A stretch of DNA of 64,000 nucleotides, from NCBI GenBank assembly GCA_030247855.1, contig JAPDRN010000073.1, forward strand, positions 62,001 through 126,000, given 5' to 3'. Shown piece by piece: positions 44,298 to 55,164 of the stretch. The DNA is from Knufia peltigerae. Its lineage: Eukaryota > Ascomycota > Eurotiomycetes > Chaetothyriales > Trichomeriaceae. The notes under the pieces are model-generated. The model made no database searches. It saw nothing but the letters and a program-made list of their open reading frames with translations, and had not been told where the DNA came from. Made by a program: the position numbers and the translations under genes. Position 1 is the stretch's first letter. The number at the start of each line of letters is the position of its first letter.

Positions 44298-46359
44298 ATG
44301 AAAGCATCTGTTCTCTCCACCGTCGCAGCCTTGCTGTGTACGGCAAATTCCCTGTCCACTGTCCAGGGGACGGCGTCTCTGCTGGAACTTGATGCGCCTT
44401 ACCTGTCCGACAACAGTCTTTACTTCCCGCAGAATGCAGGTGCCTGGGAGAACCCTAACAGCACAGCTTCGGCGAGGGTTTCGGAGCAGGAGAATCCGTT
44501 TTCAATGGCCGAATGCTACGGTGTAGACTTGGAAGAGGCAACCATTGATCAAATGCAGGGATGGATGGGCAGCGGGAAACTGACTTCCAGACAACTGGTC
44601 CAATGCTACCTCGGTCGTATCCTGCAGCTGAACGAATACGTCAAGTGAGTGCCTTCCAGCTTGCATCTCCTGGTGACAGTCTCCAGCTAACAGGATCATG
44701 AAATAGTGCTATCCTAGAAATCAATCCAGATGTGCTAATGATTGCGGACCAGCTCGACGCTGAACGCGCCAATGGCACTGTCCGCGGTCCTCTTCACGGC
44801 ATTCCGTTTGTCGTCAAGGTACGTGCAATTGAACACTCTGAGCGGTACATGCTCTTCTGGTCTATGCTAATCGATCGTCCAGGACAATATCGCCACCAAG
44901 GACAAAATGGAAACGACTGCCGGCTCCTACGCTCTTCTGGGCTCCATTGTCCCTCGCGATGCGCACGTCGTCAAGCTACTCCGCGAGAAAGGTGCCGTCT
45001 TGTTAGGCAAATCCACGCTCGACGAGTGGGCCAGTATGCGAACCAATTCGAAGTCCTCAGGATACTCGGCCCGCGGAGGCCAGTCTCGTAACGCGTTCAA
45101 CCTGTCCACCGCACCGGGTGGCTCGTCGTCTGGCTCCTGCCAGGCCGTAACCTCCAACATGGTCCCCATCAGTTTTGGCACCGAAACCGACGGTTCTGTG
45201 ATCGGTCCAGCCCGTCGCGCATCCCTGATCGGCTTCAAGCCTACCGTAGGCCTGACCTCTCGCGCCGGCGTCGTCCCCGAGTCCATCCACCAAGACACGG
45301 TGGGCAGCTTCGGCCGCACGTTCAAAGACGCCATCTACGCTCTCGAAGGCATCGTCGGTGTCGACCCGCGGGACAACTACACCTCGGCCCAACAAGGATC
45401 CCCCAAAGACGGCAATTACACGCAGTTCCTCGCCAACAAGGACGCCCTCAAAGGGGCCACGTTCGGCCTCCCGTGGTTGTCCCTGTGGAACCAGACGGGA
45501 AACAAGGCAGACCTGTCACAACTCTTGCGAGTGGTCGACCGACTGAGAGCGGCCGGGGCGACCATAATCAACGGAACCGAGTTCCCTCACTACAAGGACA
45601 TCCTCAGTCCTTCGGGTTGGGACTGGTCGTTTGGGCCCTCGCCGTTGTTGAATGCTGGGTATCGAGTCAATGTGGATTTCTACAACAACATTCGTGACTA
45701 CCTGTCGGAGCTCAACAACACGAACCTGAGGTCCGTCGAGGACCTGATCGCCTACAACGTCGAATACACCGGTGTCGAGGGTGGGATCCCCGGCACCGTC
45801 GCGGGCTTCAAGTCGGGCCAGGACGCGTTCCTTGACAGTGCCGCCACGAAAGGTGAAATGAACAGCTCGTACTATGACTGTCTTGCGTACCTGGACAGGG
45901 TGTCTAGGACAGAAGGTATCGACGCGGCCTTGTCGTACAAGTACCCGAATGGCACGGAGATCAAAGTCGATGCTCTCCTTGTCCCGTCGGGATCTGGATC
46001 GACGAATTTACCTGCTACGGCTGGGGTGAGTTTTTTGTCCTGACTTACTTCCCTTCCCGCCCTTATCCCCTACCATCTTTAACCACCCCCATCCTCCGTC
46101 CTCCCACAATTGGTGACAGTGATGAGTCAAAATTGAATTGGGCTAACATCTTCCAAAACTTTAGTATCCAATGGTGACGATGCCAATCGGGCTCAACGCG
46201 CACAATGTTCCAGTGGGTATCGCCTTGATCGGAACAGCGTGGAGTGAACGCACCTTGATCCGATATGGTAGTGCCGTGGACGACTTGATCCGGGGAAGGA
46301 AGAAGCCTCAGTTTATCGAGTGGTGGAGCAAGTTGGTGCCTGTGGATTACTCGCTATAG
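44298..46359 (+). CDS. Amidase-signature hydrolase with predicted signal peptide
   Basis: Exons 44298-44644, 44707-44818, 44883-46025 and 46165-46359 give 598 residues. The first 23 or so residues (MKASVLSTVAALLCTANS) look like a secretion signal. The amidase signature triad is visible: Lys153 in FVVKDN, the Ser cluster in APGGSSSGSC and the nucleophile Ser in TETDGSVIGP followed by LIGFKPT. Several N-x-[ST] sites (for example NSTAS, NLSTAP, NYTS, NNTN) fit glycosylation in the secretory path. The enzyme cleaves carboxamides to acid plus ammonia. Secretion would place this step outside the cell or in the vacuole, ahead of or parallel to the NCS1 permeases. It is divergent from the Zn2Cys6 regulator. 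Confidence 0.92.
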
Positions 46360-46735
46360 ATTAGACACTCCGAAACAGAGTGGCAATATCAGCATTACAC
46401 TATATCATACTCCGTACTGTATATTGAACCATCGTGTCACTCCTGCGGGAACTAAATGACCACAAAGTCCGTAGTAACCCATAGACGCACAAGTAAGTTG
46501 TATGTAAGTAATCCATGTAGTAATGCATGAGGTCCCTTTGGTAACTGTAAAGTACGACATCAACAAAATTTACAAACTCCCCCCTTGTTCTTTATTCTGC
46601 CTGAAACGCGCACTCAGAAACACCCATACATGTACATCTAGGTACGTACTCAAACTCAAACTCATCAGACCTCCTCCCCTCCTTCTAGACGCACCTACTC
46701 AGAAAAGCCTATATACATACTCACGCTCACTCTCA
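46360..46735. other. Convergent intergenic region
   Basis: 376 bp between the amidase and MutL-family 3' ends. Nothing seen. Confidence 0.5.
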
Positions 46736-49649
46736 TCAAACTTTCTTTCCCGTCAGATTGATCTTCAAATGTGGAACAATCTCTTTTCCCTCAGAATTCT
46801 TGAATCGATATTTCGTTTTTACCATCTCTCGTAATGTATTTGTGTAATCGTCATTCATCGCCTCGTGTATATCATTATCAGCAGATTGTATCGTTCCGAA
46901 AGTCACGTATTTGTCGACTGACCCAAGCTTCCGTGCGTAACGCTCAAACGTCTGCTTGTCCTTGAAAAATCGAGATGCTATCGCAAGTTTCAAGGTCATG
47001 GCGTGTGGAGGTATCGTTTCAAAAGGCAGTTTGGAGGATTTGGTTCGATATAACTTCGAGTTGCCGGCTTGTTGGCGGCGTCTTTGCCTGCTCAGATATC
47101 CTCTTGGGTCGTCAACGTCATCCTCAAAAGGTGGATGTAATTGTTCAGGGAGATCAAAACAGGTGTCCTCGCTAGAGCGGCCTTCGGCATCACCGTCATC
47201 AGAACCTGTTGTTGTTGTGGCCGAAACTTCATCTCGCTCTGGATGAGAATGAGAGAGGAGGCCCCTTTTGGCAGCTAGATAGCGATTCCGATGTGGATTG
47301 TTGGACTTGGTTATTGAGTCTGGCGAAAAGTCGGCAAACAAATCCTCAAAGTCGCTGGCCGAAACCGACCCAGTGCCGTCTAATTCTGGACCAGCTTCGT
47401 TACCCCGGTTCCTTTGACGCAAAATTTCCCGAAGTGACGTCGATGGATACTTGGCTGCGAGTTTCCTTTGATGAGCGATTGCGGCCTTTTTCCTCTGCTC
47501 GAAATCCATAATTTCAGACAGCTCGGATCTGAGCATGAGAGAATCAACTGGTTCAGCTAATTCTACCGGACTTTCAGCAGACCCCGGAGAGAGACCCTCG
47601 TCTGATTCAGAAGCTCGGTGATCTCTGACTCTTTGTGGCGAAGACTGGACGCCAACCTCCATACATCTACCAAAACCCGTAGTAGGTGCTCCGTAATCAT
47701 TGAAAGGTGTGGCTGAGTCGAGCGACGACTGTGAAGATGCATGCATAGTTCGCTTGAAAGGGGACTTAAAGGGCTTTTGTCCGGATCCAGACTGAAGCCT
47801 TCCACCAGCGATTGGGGTTCGTTGGGAATTCCCAGTCCTATTTCCAGTCTGGGTCGGAGCTGAAACGATATCATGATGAGTTGGTAGAGTTCGACCTTGG
47901 GCAATCCGATGCGCAGCTTGAGAAATCGATGATTGTAGCTGGTTCTGCGGCGTCAGCCACGTCTCCAATCCCATCTGCTGTGACCCAGGGGTATCGTCGA
48001 TCTCGTGATGGTTTCGAGGATCAAAACTCATGTCCGAGATCTGTCGATTCTTCCGAGGCCAAGGTCTCTTCGGAGGCCCTGGGTTCTGATAAGGCAAGAC
48101 ATCGGATCCGGCTTCAGATATGGGAGATGGAAGTTGTTCTTGCTGTCCCGACTCTGGTCTGTGGGTATCACGCAGAAGATCTGGAGTATACATGCCAGGT
48201 CCACGTGCTGCAAGTCTCGCCCCAAAGGCTGAAGTTGCTGTGGCTTCCGCATATTCGTCCATCTTTCTCGGCAAGACTATCTTGTTCATGGCGGCAATGC
48301 TAAATGGGTTCGTGGTCGCTCCAAAACTGTCTCCGATCTCTGAGGGGGCCAAAGGAGATGCTTCTCGGTCCATTAGAGTCGTTGTCTCCACATCTTGCAA
48401 GTCTGCGGCATCTGTATTCGGAGCAGACGTAATGGTGACTTCTGGATATTCCAGCCCAGGAGACCCTGTGGTGGTTGTGTCGAAATCACCGTACGCCGTC
48501 TTAAAAAGACGCTCAACCAAAGACAAGAGGATGTCTGGTCGGAAAAAGAGGACTTCATCCTTTGCAGGCTCAACGTTTACATCGTAGCTTTCAGGCGGAC
48601 ACCGTATTTGCATGCAAAGAAAGGGCCGAGATACGGAGGTGGACTTGGGTAAAATACGGTGAACATGGCGTTTATAGCTCTTGACAATCTCCTTCATTAT
48701 ACCTCGTTCTGTACTGACAGGCCGGCCATCCACCGATAAGAACTGCGGACCACTCCGGGTTTTCACGACGTCTAGTGATATTAGCAGAAACAAAAGGTAC
48801 GCTGGGATGGAAAACGCACCTGCATCTGGAGAAACAAGAAGTGTGTCGAGCGACCAACCATCTTCGATGCCTTCCTCGTCCTCAGTCGGAGAGAGTCTGT
48901 ATGGCTTGCATTCCGATACGATCTCCTTTCCTACAATCTTGGTAGCAACTTCACTCAAAGAAGCGTTTCGACTAGCAGCGTAGATCCAGTCCGATTTTTC
49001 GTTCTTAGCTTTGAGGACTTTTAGAGAGAATCGAACGTCACGCCGGGCAAAGGCATACGTGAAAAGAAGGCTTTTGATAGAGTGTAGTGTTTTGGTGGCG
49101 CCTCTCAGTGCCGTCTGTTTCCGCACCGGGATCTTGGTGAGGAAATCTTGCACTCGAAAGGTTGTGCCAACCGGATGAGAAGCTGAAGCGGAACTGCAAT
49201 TGTCATGACACAGCGAGAAACAACTCAAGTGAAAACGGAACCTACCTCTTCAAGCCCGCAGTCGTGTACTCCAGGGCCGTCCCGACAACTTCGCCCTCCA
49301 CTCGTGTCGTTACACTCACAACTGAGCTCAATTCTGCCATGCTGGCAAGGGCTTCACCGCGGAACCCCAAAAATGTACCTCCAAGGCGACTGAGATCATG
49401 TAGAGACCTGATTTTTGAAGTGCAACCTCTTTTGCACAGAAGTCGTCTGTCTTGTACATCGACGCCGGTTCCATTGTCCTTGACCTGGATGGTGTCTATA
49501 GTGTTGCTGGAGATTTCGATACTGATGGCCGTGGCACGAGCATCGAGAGCGTTGTCGACAAGTTCTTTGACGACTGATTTTGCGTCATTGAGAACAAGTG
49601 TCGAGCCAAGAGCCCGTGTCGTGGTCTCTGGCAGTGCCTCGATTGGCAT
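46736..49649 (-). CDS. MutL-family DNA mismatch repair protein (MLH2/PMS1-like)
   Basis: Exons 49246-49649, 48820-49193 and 46736-48771 give 937 residues. The N-terminal GHKL ATPase is complete: VKELVDNALDARA (motif I with catalytic Glu), DNGTG (motif II) and GFRGEALAS (motif III), followed by the transducer strand FLSVDGRPVS and VNVEPAKDEVLF. The long middle part is disordered and Ser-rich. The C-terminus ends GKEIVPHLKINLTGKKV, and I find no DQHA-x2-E-x4-E endonuclease motif, so an MLH2-type accessory partner of Mlh1 is more likely than the nicking Pms1 subunit. The 48-nt intron at 48772-48819 is in frame and stop-free. Nuclear. Confidence 0.88.
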
Positions 49650-50056
49650 CTTCGGCCCATCTGCACAGGTATAGACTCCTACACCGGTTGGACATGTATG
49701 AAGTTCGTAGCATGAATGAAATCCCAGGCCACTTTACGCGATTCACGCGTTGTCTTGGCAAAATCAAATCAGTTGCTGAGTCAGGAGAAACAGCTCGGTG
49801 CGAGAAAACTATCCATCTCACGCCAGTGAAATACCTCAGGAAAAGTGTTCCATTTCTGTACATTGTGTTGGCAGCTGGGAGTCTTTCTACAGAGTAAAGG
49901 ACACAGCAAGTGGTGTCTGGGCATCTGTTGAATTCAACCTTGGGGATCGATTACAGCCATTCTCACGTCTCGGAATCAGGCATCTAGCCTGGGCACACAA
50001 TGTCGCTATGATGGTACAACGGATCTCAGTATCTGTCATTTTTTGATTCTCGCGAG
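49650..50056. promoter_or_regulatory. Bidirectional promoter region, MutL-like / pfa4
   Basis: 407 bp between divergent conserved genes. Nothing else recognised. Confidence 0.5.
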
Positions 50057-51570
50057 ATGGAAGAGTCACGATGGGCGAAACTCGCTGCACCAGCGGTGAC
50101 ATTGCTAATAGCTTTCCTGTCATATTCATCGCAATATCTCTTTTACAGCATCGCACCTGGTCCGCTAGACCGCAGACAGAGCATCATTTTTAACACTTTG
50201 GTGGCGTGTATATGGATCTCATACGCAAGAGCCTGTACCACGGATCCCGGGCGAGTGCCTCGGGACTGGAGACCAGAAGATGACTTCAAAGATCAACAAC
50301 ATCCTCCGACAATCTCCGCGGCAGATGAAGCCATCGCGAGACAACGCTACTGTCGAAAATGTGAGGCCTTGAAGCCTCCTCGATCTCACCATTGTCGAGT
50401 TTGCAAGAGGTTTGTCCATTCTCTCTCTCTCCAGTGCCTTGATCAATAAGCATTGACGAGTAATCAATCATGTCAGGTGCATTCCCAAAATGGACCATCA
50501 CTGTCCTTGGACCGTCAATTGCGTATCTCATTTTACCTTTCCACATTTCATGCGATTCCTATGGTACGCGGTGTCTGCAATGTGTTACCTCGAGTACTGT
50601 TTGTTCGAGCGTGGACGAATCATCTGGGACGACCGACATATGCCGAGTGTAAGTAGGCGTTTTGTTAGTCTTTTTACTGTTCTTGTCCAGATATAATGCC
50701 CCAGATGACAAGCTAACAAAGCCGGTACAAAACCAGTACCTCGGTCCTACATTACCACAGATGATTCATCTATTTTTCTTGATCGTTGTCAACTCTTTGA
50801 CTCTGTTCATGGTATCCGTCACCTTCTTGCGCACGGTCTGGGGTCTAGGAGGCAACGTGACCACGATCGAGAGCTGGGAGATTGAACGTCACGCAAAGTT
50901 GCTACGGCGGGCACGTGCTCTCGGAGGGTACTTGGACGGCCCAGACGGGATCAGGATCCGGATAACGAAACAAGAGTTCCCTTACGACATTGGCATATGG
51001 AACAACATTGTGCAAGGGATGGGTGGCACTTCGAACGTCATTGCGTGGCTCTGGCCTTTCTCGGCAACTCCCAAAACAAGCGGCGTCGACTTTGAGACGA
51101 ACGGATTCGAAGACCCCGGGACGAGTTGGCCTCCCCCGGACCCGGATCGAATGCCACGACTCGCTCGACCTCTCGACCCCAAGGACGCATTTGTCCATCG
51201 ACACGGGGACCTCTCGCCCGATGATGAGGTACTGGCTTTCAGAAAACGTCAAATGGCCGACTTTGAGCGTCGTGCGGAGCACTATGGGGGTGGTGTTGTG
51301 GTCAAGAGGCGGAAACCATTCCACGAGCGCTTCGAAGAGGAGAATGGGACACCAATCGAGAATGACTACTATTCCGAGAATGACGACGACGGCGACGACG
51401 ACAAAGGTAGTGCCGGTAGTGGCGAGGAAGGGTGGCAAGACTCGGGGGGTAACAGGCTCAAAGATTACGGTGTTGATGAGGAAGTCGAGTTTTACGACGA
51501 GGATAATATCCCCATTGCAGAACTACTTCGTCGGCGGCGGAGACAGGGAAAAGTGATTACCTCTCCCTAG
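50057..51570 (+). CDS. pfa4: Palmitoyltransferase Pfa4 (DHHC)
   Basis: Exons 50057-50409, 50477-50648 and 50737-51570 give 452 residues. Two N-terminal helices (AAPAVTLLIAFLSYSS, SIIFNTLVACIWISYAR) precede the Cys-rich domain YCRKCEALKPPRSHHCRVC, and the catalytic MDHHCPWTVNC comes just after the first intron. Two more helices (FMRFLWYAVSAMCYLEY, MIHLFFLIVVNSLTLFMV) and a long acidic C-terminal tail follow (DDDGDDDKGSAGS). This matches ER-resident Pfa4, which palmitoylates chitin synthase Chs3 in yeast. It acts on cysteine side chains using palmitoyl-CoA. A core gene that bounds block C. Confidence 0.93.
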
Positions 51571-51883
51571 GTAAGGTGTACTGTAGGTGTTTGATGGGCT
51601 AATGCATAGATGGCCCGCGGAGGCACTTACAGCAACCCCGACCACAGTAGTAAATGAGGGATGGAGGGAGTGATTTTGACGACAAAATCATCTACCTAGT
51701 AAACTTGCACCCGACGTTACAGTACCTCCTCCTACCAAGCATTCTACTGTACCTAAGCGTTTTGCTCTCTTGATCTATTTCCCAAATGTTACCCGCAATG
51801 TTCTACCAAGAAATCTCCTCATCCCTTTTCTCGGCGACCGGTGTTGGTGTTTGGTGGTGGTCGTGGTGGTGGTCGTGGGTTGT

Positions 51884-51913
51884 GTGGGGGTTTTTGATGA
51901 GAAAAACCCCCAC
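51884..51913. repeat. Perfect 12-bp inverted repeat, 6-nt loop
   Basis: Left arm GTGGGGGTTTTT (51884-51895), loop GATGAG, right arm AAAAACCCCCAC (51902-51913). It directly follows a GT-rich tract and lies 314 bp after the pfa4 stop. A perfect 12-bp stem with such a short loop is not expected by chance in 64 kb. Confidence 0.9.
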
Positions 51914-52659
51914 GTTGCAACTTGTTTGAACTACTTGTACTTTTTCTTCAACCCACAAAGGACAACAACCTCGAGGCAATATTGAATAAGTTACGAAACG
52001 TTGGCTGTCTACTATCCAAGATTGATGAAAAGAGAATTGAGTATATCAATAAAAAATAGAAATAGACCATATACTTGTTTGTTGGATGCCTTGAAGAATG
52101 TACACCGATCGGGCCATATTTGCACTGAGATTCCATCATTACCAAAAAAATATTCCCTATTCCCGTACTTGCCATCGTTTTGTACGCACCTCGGTACATA
52201 CAAGTTCGTATTATTATGGAGAGGAGTATGCGGGAACGATTGACAGGGTGGTGATGATGACACGCCCTTCCTCCTACATCTACAGTAGTTCAATGGACAC
52301 CATACGTACGGACAACTCCCCTTTACAATTCAGTTTTCCCCGCTGTTACTGGAACTCGTCCCTTTGGTGATATGCCCGCGCAACGAAATATGTCACTGTG
52401 ACTCTGATATGGTTGTCCTCTCTACCTCGTACTCACCCCACGTTCTCCACACATGGTCACCACCCATTGTTCGAGGAGGGCGATTGTCCTCCTCCTCCGC
52501 CTCCCTCGGTTTTGTGTCAAAATCCAAACGAAACCGTAAAGCCCATCCAAACAGTAAAAGAGTCGGCGTCGTGCCGTGTGTACATACATAAAACACAAGT
52601 CATACGCCTTAATATGCCGTAACAGCCGTTCGTGCCACTTTCATTTGCGGTGATAGCCA

Positions 52660-52760
52660 AGTCTTATTCGTCTCTCCCTCCCTCTCGACATCATTATCAT
52701 TCCTCTTTTGTTTCTTCTTTTACAATTTCTCTAATTTCTTTCGTTTCTCTATTGTCGACA
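52660..52760 (+). promoter_or_regulatory. Pyrimidine-rich core promoter of the aldolase gene
   Basis: About 100 bp of nearly pure C/T on the plus strand (TCTCTCCCTCCCTCTCG through TTCTTTCGTTTCTC), 120-220 bp before the start codon. CT tracts of this kind precede transcription starts of strongly expressed filamentous-fungal genes. Confidence 0.55.
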
Positions 52761-52879
52761 CACATAGATTTATTTCTTCCCGTCCCAAAGAGGAAAAAGC
52801 CTTCGTGTTACACACTAGGAAGATTATCACACAGATATATAATACCCAGACCCAAAATTCTACACAAGGGGAAATCAAG

Positions 52880-53839
52880 ATGAATGGACATCGACCGGTT
52901 CGAAAGTTGGAGGCAGGCATCAATGTTCCTATGGTGACATTCTTCAACCCAGAGACCGAAGATGTCGATGTGGCGGCGGTTGCCAAACACGCAGTCAGAC
53001 TCGCAAAGGCAGGTCTGAAAGCCGTCACCTGCCAAGGGTCAAACGGTGAAGCTGTCCACCTCACTCGAGAGGAGAGAAAGTTGGTCACCAGCACGACGAG
53101 AAAGGCACTGGACGATGCCGGGTTTTCAGACATGCCGATCGTGGTAGGATGTGGAGCACAGTCCGTAAGAGAGACCGTTCTGTTTTGCAAGGACGCGTAC
53201 GAATGTGGCGGCGACTATGCCTTGGTATTGCCTCCGTCATACTACAAGGCGTCGTACAAACAAGAAAGTTTCGTCGAGTTCTTCGAGGACGTCGCCACTG
53301 AATCGCCAATCCCCATCCTCATCTACAACTACCCCGGTGCCGTCGCGGGCGTCGATCTCAGCTCTGACACCATCATCAAATTGGCCAAACATCCCAAGAT
53401 TGTCGGATGCAAATTGACCTGCGGAAACACTGGCAAACTGAACAGAATTGCTCATGCGGTCAACGCCGCCACTGCCACGAATCCGGGTTCGGGATGGCTT
53501 TGCTTGGGCGGTTCAGCCGACTTTACTTTGCAGACAATGATCGCTGGTGGGTCTGGAATCATCACTGGTCTGGGTAATGTGGTACCCAAGGCTTGCGTCA
53601 AGGTGTTTGACCTGTATGCCCAAGGCAAGGTTGAGGAGGCACAGAAGATCCAAGCAATCGTCGCTCGCGGTGACTGGGGAGTCATTGCGGGGGGCATCAC
53701 AGGCACCAAGAGTGCTTTGCAGACGTACTATGGCTACGGTGGGTACCCCCGACGACCACTGCCCAAGCCAAGCAAGGAGGATGTGGCCAAGTTCGAGGCT
53801 GCTCTCAAGGAAGTCGTTGAACTCGAGAATTCATTGTGA
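52880..53839 (+). CDS. Dihydrodipicolinate synthase (DapA)-family lyase/aldolase
   Basis: An intronless gene of 319 residues starting at MNGHRPVRKL. It has the DapA TIM-barrel signatures: VPMVTFFNPETEDVD, CQGSNGEAVHLTREER, the Tyr in LIYNYPGAVAG, the Schiff-base Lys in VGCKLTCGN, and GSGIITGLGNVVPKA. Fungi make lysine by the aminoadipate route, so this is not a lysine-biosynthesis enzyme. Relatives are 4-hydroxy-2-oxoglutarate aldolase and L-threo-3-deoxy-hexulosonate aldolase, both pyruvate-releasing. A sugar-type transporter follows, which fits sugar-acid catabolism. The lack of introns and the strong CT promoter suggest high inducible expression. Confidence 0.9.
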   Translation: MNGHRPVRKLEAGINVPMVTFFNPETEDVDVAAVAKHAVRLAKAGLKAVTCQGSNGEAVHLTREERKLVTSTTRKALDDAGFSDMPIVVGCGAQSVRETVLFCKDAYECGGDYALVLPPSYYKASYKQESFVEFFEDVATESPIPILIYNYPGAVAGVDLSSDTIIKLAKHPKIVGCKLTCGNTGKLNRIAHAVNAATATNPGSGWLCLGGSADFTLQTMIAGGSGIITGLGNVVPKACVKVFDLYAQGKVEEAQKIQAIVARGDWGVIAGGITGTKSALQTYYGYGGYPRRPLPKPSKEDVAKFEAALKEVVELENSL

Positions 53840-55164
53840 GGAACGACATGGCATTTGGAGAACATTAGATGAGCCCAGAAGTAGACTCGGTGGGCATTGC
53901 ATTGTTGTCGCTTTATCCTCGGGGGATTGTGGCTTTGTCGTGTGATGAGGGTGTCTTCGTCGAAAGCTTGAAATGTATAATGCTTCTTACCTCCACTCTT
54001 GACATGCATCTTCCATTGAACTCATCCGTTCTTGTATGCTTCCCACGTCTTCATTCTTTCACATGAATCTTCGGGTTGATCGTAGGAGATCAAGGTTGGT
54101 TACCGGCGCAAATGTAGGGCGGAATATCGATTCATTCGAGCTGAGCGAAACTCCACGTGCGAGTCTCTTGCCGAGCAGTATCCCGGGTTTCGAAGCCTCC
54201 GTACGACCGACCAGATCAATGGACGGCAAAATCCTAACCCCGTTGTTCATGAGAATGATATCGCAGTTGCTGGTGGTTTGGCAAGAGCCGCATTGCATTG
54301 ACTGTAGAGGGCATTTTGGGAAAGTGAGCCGAGTGCAATCGTCTGGGAACAAGAAGATATTCGGCCACGACAACATCCCTCAACGCTCCTCAACACTCCA
54401 AGTCTTACCTGCGACTGACGACAACATTGGCCGTGTGTACCCAATAGCAACGTACGTTGTTTTACAAGTCTTTTGGTAGGTTATAGGAAGGGTACGTGGC
54501 CAATCAACTTCCCGTCATGTTCTGCTGCTTGGCCGTTGCTTGTTTGCCATGTTTTTCTTGTCGTCGTATCCTCGAGTATCACAGCTCAAGAAGCATTTCC
54601 TTCGAGGTGGACTCGTCTCCAGCTCTCAGTATTTTTTTATCAAGAAATGTTATGTGCCTGGTTTGCTTGGAGAGTTGGTGCACCCATCTATGAGGAAGGA
54701 TACCATGGTTTTGACGAATGGCCCACCCTCTACGACTGACCACCGAAACATACAGGTTTGGTAATATTCCGAAAGTGACAGGCTAAGAAATTATATCAGG
54801 GACTGCTTTTTACCGCCAAATTGTTGTATCATGACTTGGTTCCGCACAGCTTTCTTTGATCCTCGGTTAGGCCAGATCTAGGGCTTCGACCACAGGTCCA
54901 GCAGCCACATTTGACATCGGCCTGGGCTCCGAAACGTTTGGAGTCGCCTGTCGTCTAATCGAATCGTCGTTTTTTAAGCGAGAATTGACGGAGCAAGAAT
55001 GTTCTGTTCATATCTTTGGGGGTACCCCTTGTTTTGGCTCCGGTTTCGCAGATCTTGTCTACCCGACCCCAAGTCCTCGGCTATAATTCTGGGGATTCCC
55101 ATATTCTGGTTTTCAATGTCTACACAAATCTCAGAGTATCTGCCTGTCAAGCCCAGCTGCAAAG
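53840..55164. other. Intergenic region
   Basis: 1.3 kb. Open frames at 54036-54479 (+) and 54059-54376 (-) overlap each other and show no domain. No gene called. Confidence 0.5.

Larger units (their letters stand above)
51571..52879. other. Intergenic region with GT-rich tract and promoter
   Basis: 1.3 kb without a gene. It holds a GT/GGT-rich tract (about 51845-51890), a perfect 12-bp inverted repeat (listed separately), and a long pyrimidine tract before the aldolase gene. Confidence 0.55.

Noticed and set aside
54036..54479. Overlapping open frames on both strands after the aldolase gene
   Set aside because: Neither shows family motifs. A loose resemblance of a NNG stretch to short-chain dehydrogenases was not supported by a Rossmann motif or YxxxK.
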